A program made the translations under genes and the position numbers. A DNA stretch of 64,000 nt from Mariannaea sp. PMI_226. Taxonomy: Eukaryota; Ascomycota; Sordariomycetes; Hypocreales; Nectriaceae. The stretch's first letter is position 1, and every line of letters begins with the position of its first letter. The notes below the pieces were generated by a model. It made no database searches. It had not been told where the DNA came from and saw only the letters and a list, made by a program, of their open reading frames with translations. Positions 10,355-23,740 of the stretch are shown here, piece after piece. The stretch lies in the NCBI GenBank assembly GCA_024336345.1, contig JANFOG010000002.1:3658001-3722000 (forward strand). Direction: 5' to 3'.

Positions 10355-13300
10355 GGTTTGTAACTTGTAAAACGTAGGTCAAGTTGATTATGGAAATTCG
10401 ATGGGGAGTTTGGTTGCTGTTGAAATTTCGGATGATGCAAGAAGGAAAAAATACGACTGGGTTTGTGACAACTTCGGTCGATCACGTTTAGATTCTTGGC
10501 CGCAGTAAGCACAAGGTTTCGCAGTTGCCAAGCTAATGGCGAGTCGGTGTAAATCGTTCCCGGCTGGCGGTCGGTCGAAAGAAGGCTTTTGGGTCAAATA
10601 AACGTGTGGATCCCACGTCGAATATTTGGAGAGTGGCGCTGTGACGTGTGTGTGCCTATAAGGCTTTCGGACTGGCGTGACCTTAAAGAGGTTTTTTTTC
10701 TTTTTACTTCCCCCAATGTTTGAGATGGAAATGATCAATCAAATCAAACTAATAATGAAGACGAGTGGTACTGTAGATGGCAAAGAGAGACAAAAAAAAA
10801 AATAACGAGACGAGAATGACGGAATGAGAGGGATGCGGGGAGGGGTGGGATGATGATGAGGATACTTGAGTGACGGAAGAGCGAGTTATGCTAATTCTCA
10901 TGCAAAGAAGCAGGGATTCTCAGCTACGAAAAGCAAACGAGGAGTCGCAAAAGAAGGGACGTGAGCAGTAGTTGCAGCAGCCAGCGGCCCTTTTTATTAT
11001 TCACGAATGAGATAGATCCTTGGCAAACAGCACAGCCCGGGAAGGATGCGGGCAGCAAAGCCGACAAAGGGTCCTAAAACGGGCATGGAAAACGGCCAGC
11101 CAGCGAAATGGTCGGGCTGGGCGGCGTATCGGCAAGGTACTCTTGACTTGGCAACACTTTTGGGCACGTACAAAGAGAGAAAGTGTGTGTATGAGTGAGA
11201 GAGCCACGAGAGGCCGCCTCCGGACACGACGGACGACGGGAGGGGGCCCCAACAAGCTTGCGTGGTTGTGTGGCCATAATTTTTCCAAGACATCCATTAA
11301 TTATGGTTCCAACCAAAAGTCTGGGCATTTCCAGAGGAGTCGATTTCAAATATTTCGTGGCTGTGCCACGCAAAAGCACCCGGCCACCTCACATTCAACC
11401 AAACAAGACGAGACGAGAAGCAGTGAGAAGCAGTGAGAATTGGTAAGCAGCAATGCAATTCACGAAAAAAGTGCTCTGCAAAGCCTCCTACCTACCAGCT
11501 TTACGTAGGTAGGTGTCTTACAACGCGGCTCGTCCTCTTCAGCAGAACTCATGAGGCTGTTTTTGGCAAAGCCATGTATTACTTACAGTGGAGATTACAG
11601 ACAAACAATGCCCTTTATTTGGGGCCCAAAATGAGTGCGTCACCCACAGCATTAATCTGTAGAGTATCAGACAAATCCCCATTTTGATCGTCATCATGCT
11701 ACCCTTTGTTCCTGTGCCCTGGGATCATTCCATGCAGCACGGTCAAGCACCAAGCACTGGCCCCAATCAAAACCCTCACATACGCTCACACTCCCATCCA
11801 CTCGCTTGTCGGGATACGATTGCACTACAGCACTGTATCTATTTTGTATCGCATACGCCCGGCACAGCAGCGAAACCTTTTTTTCCCCTCCCGCTTGACT
11901 GCGAGCCCTTCTAACCGGTCCCCTTGTTGACAGCTTCTCAACTGTAACTTCAGCATCGTCAGCATCCTTCAATAGTCGCCCCATCTCCATCTGGCTTGGG
12001 ATAGCGCCCGGACACCGCCTCACTGGGCAGATACAATAAGTTGGTGGCGCTGACAAAAGAGGCATGCAGCACAGTTTCTTTCTCCGATCCGCTTCCTCTC
12101 CCCCCATCTTCTTTAAACTCCAAGGGCTGAAAAGGCGCCTGACTCCACCCCCGGCGCGGTGTCTCTTGACTATGTCGTCACCGGGCCAGGCCACGGCAAA
12201 AAAAAAAAAAACGACCGTCGTAGAATCGGTATGTCGGAGAGCAATTCTCCGACGGTGCACATTTCTTGGATCGTGGGGTATGCGCAACATGGCCTGTTAT
12301 GTATTCGGGCATCGTGATTGTCGTGCCTTGTGCCTGACTTGCGCCGTAGAGGTGCGGCGGGCCTCTGCAATAATAGGTTCATCCACAAGCTTCATGCAGC
12401 GCTCGAGACATGTACATGGAGAAGGTAATATCGCGCTCTTGGCAGCAGAAAGTGTGGTGGTTCACTGTGAAAGAGAACCTAAAGTATTACGGAATAAATA
12501 GATAATACGTGGCCTGAAAGTTGGGAGGATATAGTTGAAATATAAATATTAAATATCAAAACGTGAAGCTATGAAACAGTAAGCTTGGGAGCTTTGCTTC
12601 AAACACTGGCAGTATTGGGTAAATCCTGTCACTAACTTGGTTATCATTGTGAGGAATGGTTTGCTATCAATGCACATGTGGAGACTATTGCTGACAACGA
12701 CAGAGAATACTTATAGATCTGGTGCAGTTATGTTATATCAGTAACTGTGATGCTGGGGAAAATGTTTTAGGTCGCGTTGCTGCCTGATGCACTCGACTGT
12801 ATGACGCATAGAAAGAGTCCATTAGTATGAGGTATCCGGCGTGTACAAATATGCTCGCCTGAGAGGTAAGTGTGCGACTCCCTCTATGTAGCATTTTGCT
12901 TTGTCAATTTCACGCTTCCTCAATAAATTCAACATTGTATCACTGGTAAAGGCCCAAGGAGGCCAACAGAGCGCCTCTAAACAGCATTAGGATTGAGAAT
13001 AGGTAGTAAGCTGCTTTCAAGAGTAGGTATGTAGGATGTAGAGTAGAATCACGAGGACGAGTTGGGTGTCGACTTAAGACATAGGTCATTTGTCATCGTC
13101 ACTCGTTCGTTCAAATATCATCTCCTCAACCTATGGCTTCCAACTGCTTTGATTTCGAACCCAACCAAGTAGGATAGTACTTCATGTCCCTTCCATTCCA
13201 TGCATTCAAACCTCGAGCCATACCTAGCTGTCCTGTAAAAGAATTTCCCACGCTGGTGAATCAAGGTGCGCCGACCCTGCAATACCAGTTAAGCTTTTCC

Positions 13301-13531
13301 GCTCCAAAAGAAAAAAATGAAGGCTGAACCGCCTTGACGATTAGACAATGCATTTGGTCTGCTTCCAACAAAACATAAGAGGAAAGAAAAAATAAACTCC
13401 ATCATTGGCAAATGTGGCATTATACCAGAGGAAACCCCAAAACTCCCTTCTCTCGCCATACGCTAAGGAAATCGGTCGTAAGTCGTTGCTTTATAGCTAC
13501 CCGTAGTGTGTCGTGTGCGTGGTTGGATGTA
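10355..13531. other. Long intergenic region, no gene supported
   Basis: Upstream flank of the RCR gene and downstream flank of the next minus-strand gene. The frames at 11694-12290 (minus) and 12064-12501 (plus) overlap antisense, have no domain and no neighbouring exon, and look like chance. DNA is AT-rich at 12490-12580. Nothing else is recognised. Confidence 0.4.
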
Positions 13532-14192
13532 TCATAGTCCGGGCTTGGGGAAAGAGTAGCGGTTGCGACGGAGCTGCTCAGAAGCCTTGTTGCGCTCATT
13601 TTGTTGAGCCTGCTTGGCGGCAATAGCATTGATCTTCTCACGAGCCCTCATGAGACTGCTGTTGTCTTGTTGCTTAAGTTTGGCGCGGATATCGTATAGA
13701 GCAATGAGGGTAGCGGCTCGTTCGGCATCATCTTCAGCCTGCGTCCAACATGGTCAGCATTTTCATTCTCTGTATTAGTACAGGAGAGTTATATACACGT
13801 ACATCAGAGTCTACTCTCCGCGGGGTGCCGGGAATGGAATTGGCAGCGGATGCAGAACGTGAGCCAGGGGAGCTGATGAGGATTCGACGACCGAACTTGT
13901 CAAACTTTTCAAACTTCCCCTCGTGAGAGAAAGCACGTTGTAAACTTGAAGGACGCAGCTGGTGCGCAGCGGTAGAGTGGACACGCCCGGAGGGGATACG
14001 ATCGTCGGATTTGGAGCGTGCGATCTGCACAACAGGAGCGTTGGCGTTGACGATTGCAGCTGCAGCTTCGGGTTCCTAAGAGACAGCGAATGAGTATTGT
14101 GAACAACCGGGTCGAATTGGAAGAGGAAGACGAACAGCAACACCAAGATTGCTAAGATCAGCGAGAACCTGAGAAAGTTGAAGGCACTCCAT
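13532..14192 (-). CDS. Small conserved-looking protein of unknown function
   Basis: A three-exon model, 14192-14142, 14075-13803 and 13738-13532, gives 176 residues. The second intron is clear (GAT|GTACGTG to GACGCAG). The first has a weak donor (GT|GTTGCT), so the first exon is tentative. The first 16 residues (MECLQLSQVLADLSNL) suggest a helix. The middle is Ser/Arg-rich (IARSKSDDRIPSGRVHS...GRRILISSPGSRSASA). The C-terminal third is helical and charged (DAERAATLIALYDIRAKLKQQDN, then KINAIAAKQAQQNERNKASEQLRRNRYSF) and could form a coiled coil. No family is recognised. The intact splicing and even codon use favour a real gene. Confidence 0.6.
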
Positions 14193-17100
14193 GTCCTTTT
14201 TTGAAATTGTTGAGTATTCTTCTATGAGAGGTGGTTGAATCGATGCAGTGGGGATTGAGGAGCTCTTCGTAGCGAGCTCATCAGACGGTTGACGGTGAGT
14301 AGCTGGTGTTGGTCGTTTATAAATTTTGCGTGAATGTGTGTATGTGTGTGTGTATTTGTGTGGGTGATGTGAAGAGGCAGTTTAGAACGTAAAAAAAGGG
14401 GAGGAGAGGAAGAGGGGGGGGAGAGTGGTGGTGGAATGACGACAGTAATAAAAGGGAAAGAAACTTGAATAGCGGGAAAGGTGGCGGCGGGAGGCGATGG
14501 AGCGACTACCTAAGGTGGTGTTGGTAATGGTGGGTGAGTTTTTTTTTTTTTCTTTCTTTTCCTTCCACTCTGGATTTGGTGGCTTTCAGGACACCGACAC
14601 CGACACCTACACCTGGCCTGGTGGGTGTGGTGTGCGCTATGCGGCCTGTGGTGTGTGGCCTGTGGTGTGTGGTGTGGTCGTGGGGAGATCAGCGGGCCCT
14701 GTGGATGATATTTTGTGGATGTCAGCTTGAATCAGACTGACAGAATGCCTGAAACACATGTGTATTTGGTGATATTTTGTTCCTTTTCATTCCTGTTGCT
14801 TCGTGCTTTCGGCGTGCCCAGCTGCATGCATGCATCCCACGAGGCACGGACTCGGTGCTGTGCTGTACATTAGTTAGTCCTGTACTATTGTACCACAGCG
14901 CTGTACTGTAGTGCATGTACGCCTCGTACCTGCTGTAGGCAGCCTCCCCTCCCCCTCTTCCATAGTGTCCCTCTTCTCCCTTCTAAATTAGTTCCCCCCC
15001 GATGCGGTCTGGAGACGAGCTCCACCACCGCCGGCCGGCCGGGGTTGGATGGAAGCGGGGGAGGGGAGGGCGTGGGCGTGGGGTTAACTACCGCGTCACC
15101 GGATAACGGTCACAAAAACATTGCAAGGCGCGATTATATGCATTCATTCAATATAAAAATTCTCTCTCACCAGTCATCTGTTTGTATTGCATTTATCCAT
15201 GCATACAGAATAGGTCATGAAATCCGAGGAACGTGATTCGCAACCTGGGGAAGCAGCGCAGGGTTCAATTCTTGGCAGTCGCATCAATGAAGACAAGTCA
15301 ACTTGAAGGAAGAAATTCATTTGTAAACCCCCCCATCTGTATAAGCAACATCCTTCTAACAATTAACCATTCAGACATAAAGACGCAGGCGGCCTCTCAA
15401 ACACGGCGGCGAATAATACAACATTTAGAGGTCAAGGTACCAAATGCACATTGGATTGGTGAGTCAGGTTGGATGGTTGGGTTACAAGCGGCAAACAGCC
15501 TGTTTCCCAGACGTCAGCCCTCCGCCGGATTCGCGGTCATCCTCATCTCTCCTCTTCCGATATTGTCCTATACAGCCGCCCAATTGCGCCCTGTTTCTCA
15601 ATCCCTCAGCTCGGCCACCCAGAGCCACCACCATCCCTTTTGAATGTGCGTACAGAAAAAGGCAGGGAAAAGAAGATTGTTAATTGGACCTTTCGTTGTA
15701 ACTTCGTACAGTAAGTTAGCCTATACCTTAAGAGTGTGCCGAGATATTCCCCCCTCTCCTCCTCCTCTTTTTCGCTTTGCGACCCTCCGCTTCCTCCGCA
15801 TCTTTCATCGGCAAAGTATCCCAACTTGGGGATGATGACGCTTGTTGGAATTTAGGCGCCTGGTCTTCCCGTCACTCCCGCTTCAGCAAACAAAGACAAG
15901 CAATCCACAAGAGCTATTCCAGTGACGGCGCAGATTGACTGATCAATTTCTGGCGCCCACAAAACTCTGCTGGCGAGCCAAATCCTGTCATCTGCCTGTT
16001 GACTCAATCCCACACTTAGTTTAGCTATGACCCATGATTTTGTCATTCATTCTCAATGCTCATCCTCCCCCCCCGTCCCTTCCTCTGGAACATTGTTACT
16101 TCACCGCAGTCTTCACCGAGACCCGATGTGTGTGCGAGAGAGTGTGAGAGTGCGTGTGTGCAATGTCCCCCATCCCCCCTTCCCCTTTCCCCCTCTCGAA
16201 GTTACACCTCGATAGCTTCGAGGTGGTGGGGGACTAACGATACGCTCCGGCGAAAGCTTGGTGCAAGGGATACGACCGTTCCTTAGGTCTGCCGCATCTT
16301 GCTGCCTGTGGGAAGACAACAAAAGGCACGAAGGCGTAGGGTTTTTGCACTTGCATGCCGGACAGGGGGAGTGCCTTCTGCGGGTGGAGGGAGCTGCATC
16401 AAGGCATCCATCTCGAGGGCATGACACAAGCTCTTGGGAGTTGATCCCTGTTGATCAATTTGATGTATCATGCACCCGGATCTATGTGTTCGTGTACAAT
16501 GAACTGTATCTCTGAACTCTGCTCTCTGTACCACTGCGAAATCGACATCTCTTGGAGTGCGTCATCCATCTCGTCGAAACCGGTTGCTCCCACGCAATGG
16601 ATGAGCAGCAAACACGCGCCGTACTCTGTAGAACCGCCTTTGTTAATAAACGAATCCCCCCTTAATCAGAGCCAGAGAAGCAAGGCGTAAGCTCTGCCCG
16701 AATCTATCCGATATCGCTGGGCACATGATGCAACTTTTGGTTGAAACCCTTTTGTGGCCTTGCATGCGCCGCCATTATCCACTTCCCCGCAAACCTGATA
16801 ATATCCTTGCCACTCCACTCCTTGACTCCCCCAGCTTTTGCCCCAGCCGGGAGTTGGTTTTTTTTTTTTTTGGAACCCGGCCTTGACCGACAGGGCTGCA
16901 ACTCCCAGCGACTTACAGTACTTTGTTGAAAGCCTCATATTAATATCGGTAGTAAGCAGACACAATAACCATGCCAATTGGCCTTTTCAATGATGGACAG
17001 CACGAGCGATAGCGGTGGCAACATCAGTGGGCTTACGTGTCTTATTTGAGGTGTCCTTTTTTTTTTCGTCTCCTTTCAGATGCAACCTGATCTAAAGGGT

Positions 17101-17990
17101 AACATGACAGGTTGTGCCCCAAGATGAAAGGAATTTTGGCAGTCAACAACTCCAGTTTATACTACATCCCTTTCATGCCCTTGCAAAGCCTCCCAGTGGG
17201 ATAACACGATTTTATACAGCCGAGAATTTCTACACCGCCTAAATTTCACGGGGGAGAAGAAAGTGCATGTTTATTTCCAATGACTAGCGAGAGAGTTCAA
17301 TTCGCAGCCCAGGGGCAACATGGTCTACTCCTGGACATGTGTAACTATACAGCATATTCGATGCCTGTCGTCATACTTTTTGTTCTCAGGTGGACCGCCC
17401 TTTTGTTTCAGCCATCATCGGTCCCTACGGGCCATGACAGATTTCCAACCCATCCATAGTCTCACGAAGCATGCATACTAATTGTCGGGACCCAAACCGG
17501 GCCGGTCAAAACGGGGTGAAGCGGTGGATACGCGCGGGGCCGGTACCGAACGCGGGGGCGGGTCATGATGTAGTCCGGCACCGCAATCTCACACGACACT
17601 TGTAAACTTTGATAGGTCTTGTTGTTTTCTTCATTCTTTCGTTTGGGTTGGTTAGCTTCTGCACTCTGTATCACCCGTGCCAATGAGGGCAGAGTACTTC
17701 TCAAAGTGTGAAACGGGCGGCTCCGAGAGGAAATTGTGTTGGTGTTCTCTTGACTGCGGGGGAGGGGTTAACAGGCTCAGTCCCAAGCAAATCAGCTGAA
17801 TGTCGGTTTGTGCCACACCTCCCACACATCACAAACCTGGGTTACATTGGCAGGCTCGATTATCGAGGCGACGGGCTCGCAGCGAACCTCGGGGCTCGGA
17901 CCTCCGATAGAATGTGCAATGTATTCTCTTTCCCTGCACAACAAGGAAATGTGAATACCAGAGTGCATAATCATCAGTCATTTAAAGGCG
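14193..17990. other. Gene-poor spacer, first part
   Basis: Promoter of the 176-residue gene (with GT-rich and purine tracts at 14340-14420), then mixed DNA with many short frames on both strands and no domain. A gene cannot be supported. Confidence 0.4.
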
Positions 17991-20587
17991 GGTGACCAGT
18001 CAAAGTGGCATGCAGGGTCATGATAAACGATAAGAAATATTAGTCAATGAGCTCAGAGCAGATCCCTCAATTGCATTTCAGATATTACCTAATGTTCCGT
18101 GGCCGCAACTGATAATGTACTAGATGGTTTTGATGTTACCTTGTGCTAGGTACCCAACTCAAACCTGGGATGTGAACAAAGTTCTTGAATCCATTTCTTT
18201 CCGACTGAGCTATTGTGTGAGAGCTTGGAGTTGTGAGAAATCAGGAGGCCTACAGTAAGATTCGTCAGATTGAAAGGCTGGTTCCAGTATGATTTGGTTG
18301 CCTCGCGTCAAGAGATCTTCCCAATACAAACTACCTTATCACCTACCCAAGAAAGATAGACTGGCTACGGCAGATGCTTGATTTATTTATCTCATGACTC
18401 TTATCCCTCATACGTATTGGGGAGAAATATCTCCAAATATCCTGCGATAGCTGAAGCATTCAACATTGGACACCCTGGTGGCTGGGCCTAGAGGCACAAC
18501 ATTGGGATGCATTCAATAATATCTCCTGCGTGGAAGACGATCATTAAACATCTGAAACTAATAATTTGGGATATCTCGCTTAAGAATCGACAATTTGTAT
18601 TTGATTGATTCGATTTTTGTGCAACAAAAAAAACCTGATCTCTCATACATAGCTGTCCGGATGTATTTAGTAAACCACATACCTTCTGTGATCATGTCCT
18701 AGCCATTTCTATAGGATTTCCGCCCAAAGGCAATATAAGGATATTGTATAAAAAATATAGACAATTTTACAGCTAATTTGAGAGTTTTGGATACAATTTG
18801 CCCACAAACTCCAACCTTTTGAGACATAGTGCAGATTGATGATGATAGAGGAAACACATTAAGATGTGCAAGTGATAGAGTGCCCTGAAGGATCGGAGGA
18901 TGCTGAGGACTATTCGAGCAACATTGATGTGTCTTCCGATGCACAGGGAGTAGGTGGTCTTATCCAGCGAATCACAAAAAATGGCACAACAGTTCGGTTG
19001 CCCATTTCGGATCGTACGCAAAGTTGGCAGGTCTGCGAACAACCTGAGCATACCATGTGATTGGAGAATCTGTCCCGGTTTCTCAATCGGCCAGCGGGAG
19101 CCAGCGATGAAGGGCCAATTTCGGGGAGAAGCCGCTGCGGAAACCAAGGGGGCCACATGGATGGACGGGAAACTCGGCCGCATGGTAGACGAGAGAGGCG
19201 CAAGCAGCACGCGATAACGTCTAATTCAACACACGAGACAAGATACAAGAGAGCTTTTACACTAACTAGTATAGGGCAAAACTTGATGAAGGTATGTGTC
19301 CAGGAGAAGAATCAGTCTATGGAAAATGATTTTAGGGTAGAGACAATTTCATAAGAGTAGGGACAAGCTCCTCCACATACTCCATCTTTCAGACCACCTC
19401 CCAGCCTACATAAATCTACTACCAATATTTAACCAGGGCCTCATAATTATTGCCCTAATGGCTAATTACCAAAATTATCATCCTTACTGCTAAAATATAA
19501 GACAGAAGGGATATGGCAATCGTCAAAGACTTAGTGCCCTTTGCAGAATGAAGGTAGCAAAGGCCCGCCTTATATTAGCATACATAGCAGCTGGGCTCTA
19601 CAGTGAGACAAGAGACAACTGTGAAGAACACCGATTTTTCCATATCCTACAGTAATAACAATAATGCTAGCAAAGGAGACAAGCCTAAGACTCTACATCC
19701 AGCAACTCAGCCGACTACTGTAGCAATTAAATGGGTAGATAATGCATTGCATCAAAAGGACAAATTGAATAATATTTAATCTAGTATTGCTAGGATGACG
19801 TGATCAATTAGAGCGTCCTTACCAAAGGGTTTTATAGATTTCATCGATCTACTTAGTTAGAGCTCAGAATACATTTCTCACTCTACTGATTACAATCTCA
19901 AGAAAGGTTCAAAAGGAATAATAGAGGCTGAAGGCAAGATAATATTAAAGAAAATTAAAAATATATAAATAAGATAAAATATTTATTAATTTAAAAGTAG
20001 GATAATAAATATATATGTAAAATAATTAGATTTTATTAAAAATATTAAGAGTTTATAAAGTATAATCAAAAGGGGTTATAGTAAGTTGCTTTCTATACTA
20101 ATGTATAGTGTAATTCTAGTATATTGTGGTAGAATTGATTGATCTTTTCGTTCTATTGGCATAGTGGTCACACCACACCATCTCGTAATAATGATATTAT
20201 AGTAATGTGCTGAGGAGGAAAGGTATTGAACATGGAGGGAGGAGTTGAGAAACTGAGAGGATGAATTCCTTTTGAATAGGTCAATTCTTCCACAACAGAC
20301 AAACAGGAAGAAAATACATCGCAATGAGAATGTCGCTTTTCTCAAATGCTGCAGAGAAGGGGGACATGGGCTAGTATCTCGGGGCATCTAGTTATTTAAC
20401 TAAAGCCCATTTTCTCATTCCTTTTGCTTCCTTTCTGATACATTTGAGAATCATGCACGATATTCTACATCTTTTTCAACTGCTATTATGCTCACTCTCA
20501 ACAGCATCAAAAATTTATAGGCGCCGTCCTAACCCGCTATGATTCTAATATCAACTTTCTTTTCCGCTTCGCCATTATGCTGGTTGT
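17991..20587. repeat. AT-rich, decayed repeat-like region
   Basis: Base composition shifts to AT-rich, most extreme at about 19920-20080, where C and G are almost absent. No long frame survives. The pattern is like repeats mutated by RIP (C-to-T change in duplicated DNA, known in Sordariomycetes), but no transposon protein can be read, so the origin is inferred from composition only. A tRNA-like segment lies near 18150-18215. Confidence 0.4.
18154..18212 (-). other. tRNA-like segment with Pol III A and B box
   Basis: On the minus strand TAGCTCAGTCGG (from 18212) is a perfect match to the A-box consensus of tRNA genes. GGTTTGAGTTGG (to 18154) resembles a B box and sits in a five-pair T-arm-like hairpin (CCCAG with TTGGG). 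The acceptor and anticodon stems do not form, so it is not a working tRNA. It could be a tRNA pseudogene or the head of a tRNA-derived SINE. Confidence 0.3.
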
Positions 20588-22494
20588 TTACATCTCGTCA
20601 TAAAATCGAATTTCTCGGCCTCGCGGGACTGGGGTCCTGGTCCCCTCTTGGTCGTCTAGTTGCACGCTCTGTGTATTGGTAATGACGGAGTGTCCCAGAG
20701 GACGAGGATCCGAGATGACAATGGGTGGGCGGGCATTGCCCGCAGTACCGGCCTCAACATTATTCTCCCGAAATAGAGCAAGGTATTTACCAATGACGGG
20801 GATCCTTCTTCGCGCCTCAACAGCTTGGGGCTCATCACTGAAGCTTTGGGTAATTACGCGGCTTAGAGTTATAGGACCAAGGTAACCCAATTTACCAAGA
20901 GGAATACTAAGCCCGTGTACAATCTGATGTGTTCATGTTAGCGCATAAACAGAAGGTGGGAAGGGGGAAAGGAAACCAGGAATTTTGCTTCTCCTGACAC
21001 TCACCACGCTACAAACAACTAGGAACCACACCACGATCCGGATCGTGGCGCCTAGGTCCTTGACATCGCTCCTAGGAACACCAAACTCGTCGCTCAAATG
21101 CTCCTTAATGAATTCCAGGCTGATGAAGAGATAAAAGATGGCAGAGACACCAATGGGGCCGAAAAAGCCCACGAAAATGGCCTGCTTCACCTCTTCGATC
21201 TGGTGAATCCACCTGTGCATGCCAAAGATCCAGGGCAGCCGTCGCAGCAGAAGTACCAAAATACCCAGAACAACGAGTCGCCAGGTAGGCATCAGAGCAT
21301 CTCCATCAAAGCTGGTCCAGGGAAGGTATGCTCCATACCACAGAAAGATGGTGACGTTGAGGAGCATATCGATGGTCGGCTGCAGCGAGTCATCCTTGGT
21401 CTCCAGTCGGAACCAGTCATCCCAGGTGAATGTGTTTCCAGCGATGAAGCAAGCAAGGACGTCGTCGGTACCAATCAGGCCGCAGGTTCCGAGGACAAAG
21501 AGGGCGAGGGCGATGGCGAAGACGAGGAAGCTCTCCCGATCGACGTAGTTGCGCTGCTCGGCCCAGTGCAGCAGTTCCTTGCCAATCCAGCCCACAACGG
21601 CACCGTATATAATGCTGAGGATAATGGTGTATCCCCATGTAAAGGCAAACCAAAGACCCATGGCGTCACCGGCGCCTCCGGACGTGGCACCGGAGCCGAC
21701 GTATTTGATGAGGTACAGAGCAAAGAAGAGAAAGGGGTATCCAAGCCCGTCATTCGCGCCGGACTCAGCAGTGATGAGATCCTGGAGATCTTTAGGAATG
21801 TTCTGATCGGCAAACTTGCCTTTCACAATGACGGCCGAGAGAACAGGGTCGGTCGGTGTCACGCAGGCGCCGACAGCGAGGGCATGCAGAAAATTGGGCC
21901 GCCCAGTCAACCCCCAGACAAGGATGCTGGTGGCCAACCACATGGCGGTCATTCCAGGCCCGACGAGAAGGAGTATCGATTTCCATTCTCTCTGTAGGTA
22001 CTTGCTAGGCAATTGGACACCAGCCAGGACAAGTTGAACGCCGAGAACCAAGCGGGAGAAGTTGAGCGTGATTGTGTCCAGGTTCTGCTGGCACTCAGCC
22101 TCTGACACACCAGGTTTGTAGCATTCTGCATAGCTCTTGGGATGGATGAAATCGGCTGCGTGAGGACCGAATGCCACGCCAACTAAGAGTGCAATCACTG
22201 TATATCCGCACAAGCGTTCGTATTAGCATTCAGCATGATGATATCCCATTTGCACCTTTTGATCGCCGGTTCAAAATGCCGCAAGTTGAGAACGAGCTGG
22301 GACCTTCCACGACAGAGAGGAAGGGGGGGGTGAAAGAAACCTCCAGGAAAAAACTTACAAGCTTCTGAGAGGTAGTAATTCTCTTTGAGAAGATACGAGA
22401 CCAGACCAAACAGCGATATGAAGCCGCCCAAGAAGGCAACGACGGTGTTGAAGCTGGTGAGCTGAAGAGGAATTGCCCAAATGTTCTGCGCCAT
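20588..22494 (-). CDS. Plasma-membrane Na+/H+ (K+/H+) antiporter, Nha1/Sod2 type
   Basis: Exons 22494-22359, 22197-21005 and 20923-20588 give 554 residues. Junctions read SEA-LIALLVG and CSVV-IVHGLS. About eleven or twelve hydrophobic segments follow the CPA1 fungal pattern: the N-terminal helix FNTVVAFLGGFISLFGLVSYLLKE, then LIALLVGVAFGPHAADF, LVLAGVQLPSKYL, CVTPTDPVLSAVIVKGKFA, the core motif AESGANDGLGYPF (about residues 188-200, with the acidic ion-binding residue) and FGPIGVSAIFYL. The enzyme exports Na+ or K+ in exchange for protons at the plasma membrane and serves salt tolerance and pH homeostasis. The cytosolic C-terminal tail is short (about 100 residues), nearer to fission yeast Sod2 than to the long-tailed budding yeast Nha1. 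Confidence 0.92.
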
Positions 22495-23420
22495 TCCGCA
22501 ATGCAGAGCGGAGGCTGGCCGCTCAGAAGGCGCGACACCAAAACAGCAAAATGGAGGAGGTCTCTTTTGGCGGGTGGAGCAAATGAAGGTGAATTTGTTT
22601 ATCGTCGTCAAACGAGAAGAGCAGGGGCTTTCTGCAGGCTCTTTGACTTGCGATTTGGACTTTGGTGATGTTGGATAAGTGAGTGTGAGTTTTTGAGATC
22701 CTATGACTTCACAGTGCCCAAGGTACAGATCTGTAGTAGTTGTGGAAATTCGCATCCTTGCAAAGTACTGCACTAGACCAATTAGGTTATTAATTAGCCT
22801 ACATAGTACGTAGTCTGTTTGCTTCGGTGGCGACTGGGGCAGCCGGAGGTAACCCTCAATTGCCCCAATATACCCCCAAGTGGCCAGCGAATAGAGTCAG
22901 AAACGATAACGAGGCACAGTACTAAAATAGTAAAGGGAACCAAGATGGATAGTTTAGGAGTCAAGCGTGGTTTAATGGATGACCCATAACGTTGTCAATT
23001 GAGATACCATGTCATGGTCGCCACTAGGTGCTTGCGTTCTTGCGCTCCTACAATTAGCAAATCTTGCAGAGTCATAACTAAATTGATTAGTGACTTGCCT
23101 CATTAAATAAATACCCTTAAACCATCACCAGAACCACAGTTAAAATGGTCAGGGTCAGCGCAGCGATAGCTAGACGCTTCAATTCACGAACCCGTATTTT
23201 AGACTGGATGATTGGATTGAAGCAGAAAGGGACTTTACGGAAAAAGGGAAAAGGAGAACGCAGTGTTGCTTGAATATCGTTCTGCTTTTATGTACAACTC
23301 CATTGCTGGCTTAATATATAGGTTACTTAGGGAATGAACACAGCTATTCTTTGACCTACCCATCTCGCGTGAGGGAAAGGGATATCACAATACACATACT
23401 CCTAATAAACTAGATAGTAT
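22495..23420. other. Antiporter promoter and left flank of the repeat island
   Basis: The first 250 bases are the leader and promoter of the antiporter. The rest is AT-rich and contains no gene. The right end leads into the 3' flank shared by the two modular genes. Confidence 0.35.
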
Positions 23421-23499
23421 AGATCGCAAATATGAATGGTTCATACACTCTATTGGCGCAATTCTTGTAGGCGATATATATATAGTCGACAATCTTGTC

Positions 23500-23740
23500 C
23501 TTTATTGTGCTACCTGCTATTTGCCAGCCCGAAAACTCGAAAACGAGGTTCTCATTGTATGCGCATCTCCATCGTGTCCATCGACCGTCATCTGTTTCAG
23601 GATCATGTAGTTCATCAAATACCCCCAATGCCCATTACCCTTCCGTCCATGCCCATATCGATGTCCGTTTTTATATCGTATTGTGTGTTTACTCTGCCCT
23701 CTTCCGCTTCTTGTGTTGGTTCTTAAGTTTCTGAAAAGCA
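23500..23740 (-). repeat. Shared 3' module, copy A
   Basis: It codes for the last residues of the 519-residue protein (ending KKRKRAE) and its 3' flank. It aligns by eye with 26040-26360: common blocks include the CATCTCCAT.GTGTCCATCGAC stretch, CCATGCCCATAT.GATGTC, the tail-coding segment and CTTTATT.T.CTACCTG. Copy B has about 95 extra bases in the middle. Confidence 0.7.

Noticed and set aside
11694..12290. 198-codon minus frame opposite a 145-codon plus frame
   Set aside because: Antisense frames in GC-rich DNA without any domain or splice context.
21098..21997. 299-codon plus frame
   Set aside because: Exact antisense of the Na+/H+ antiporter, whose frame carries the family motifs.
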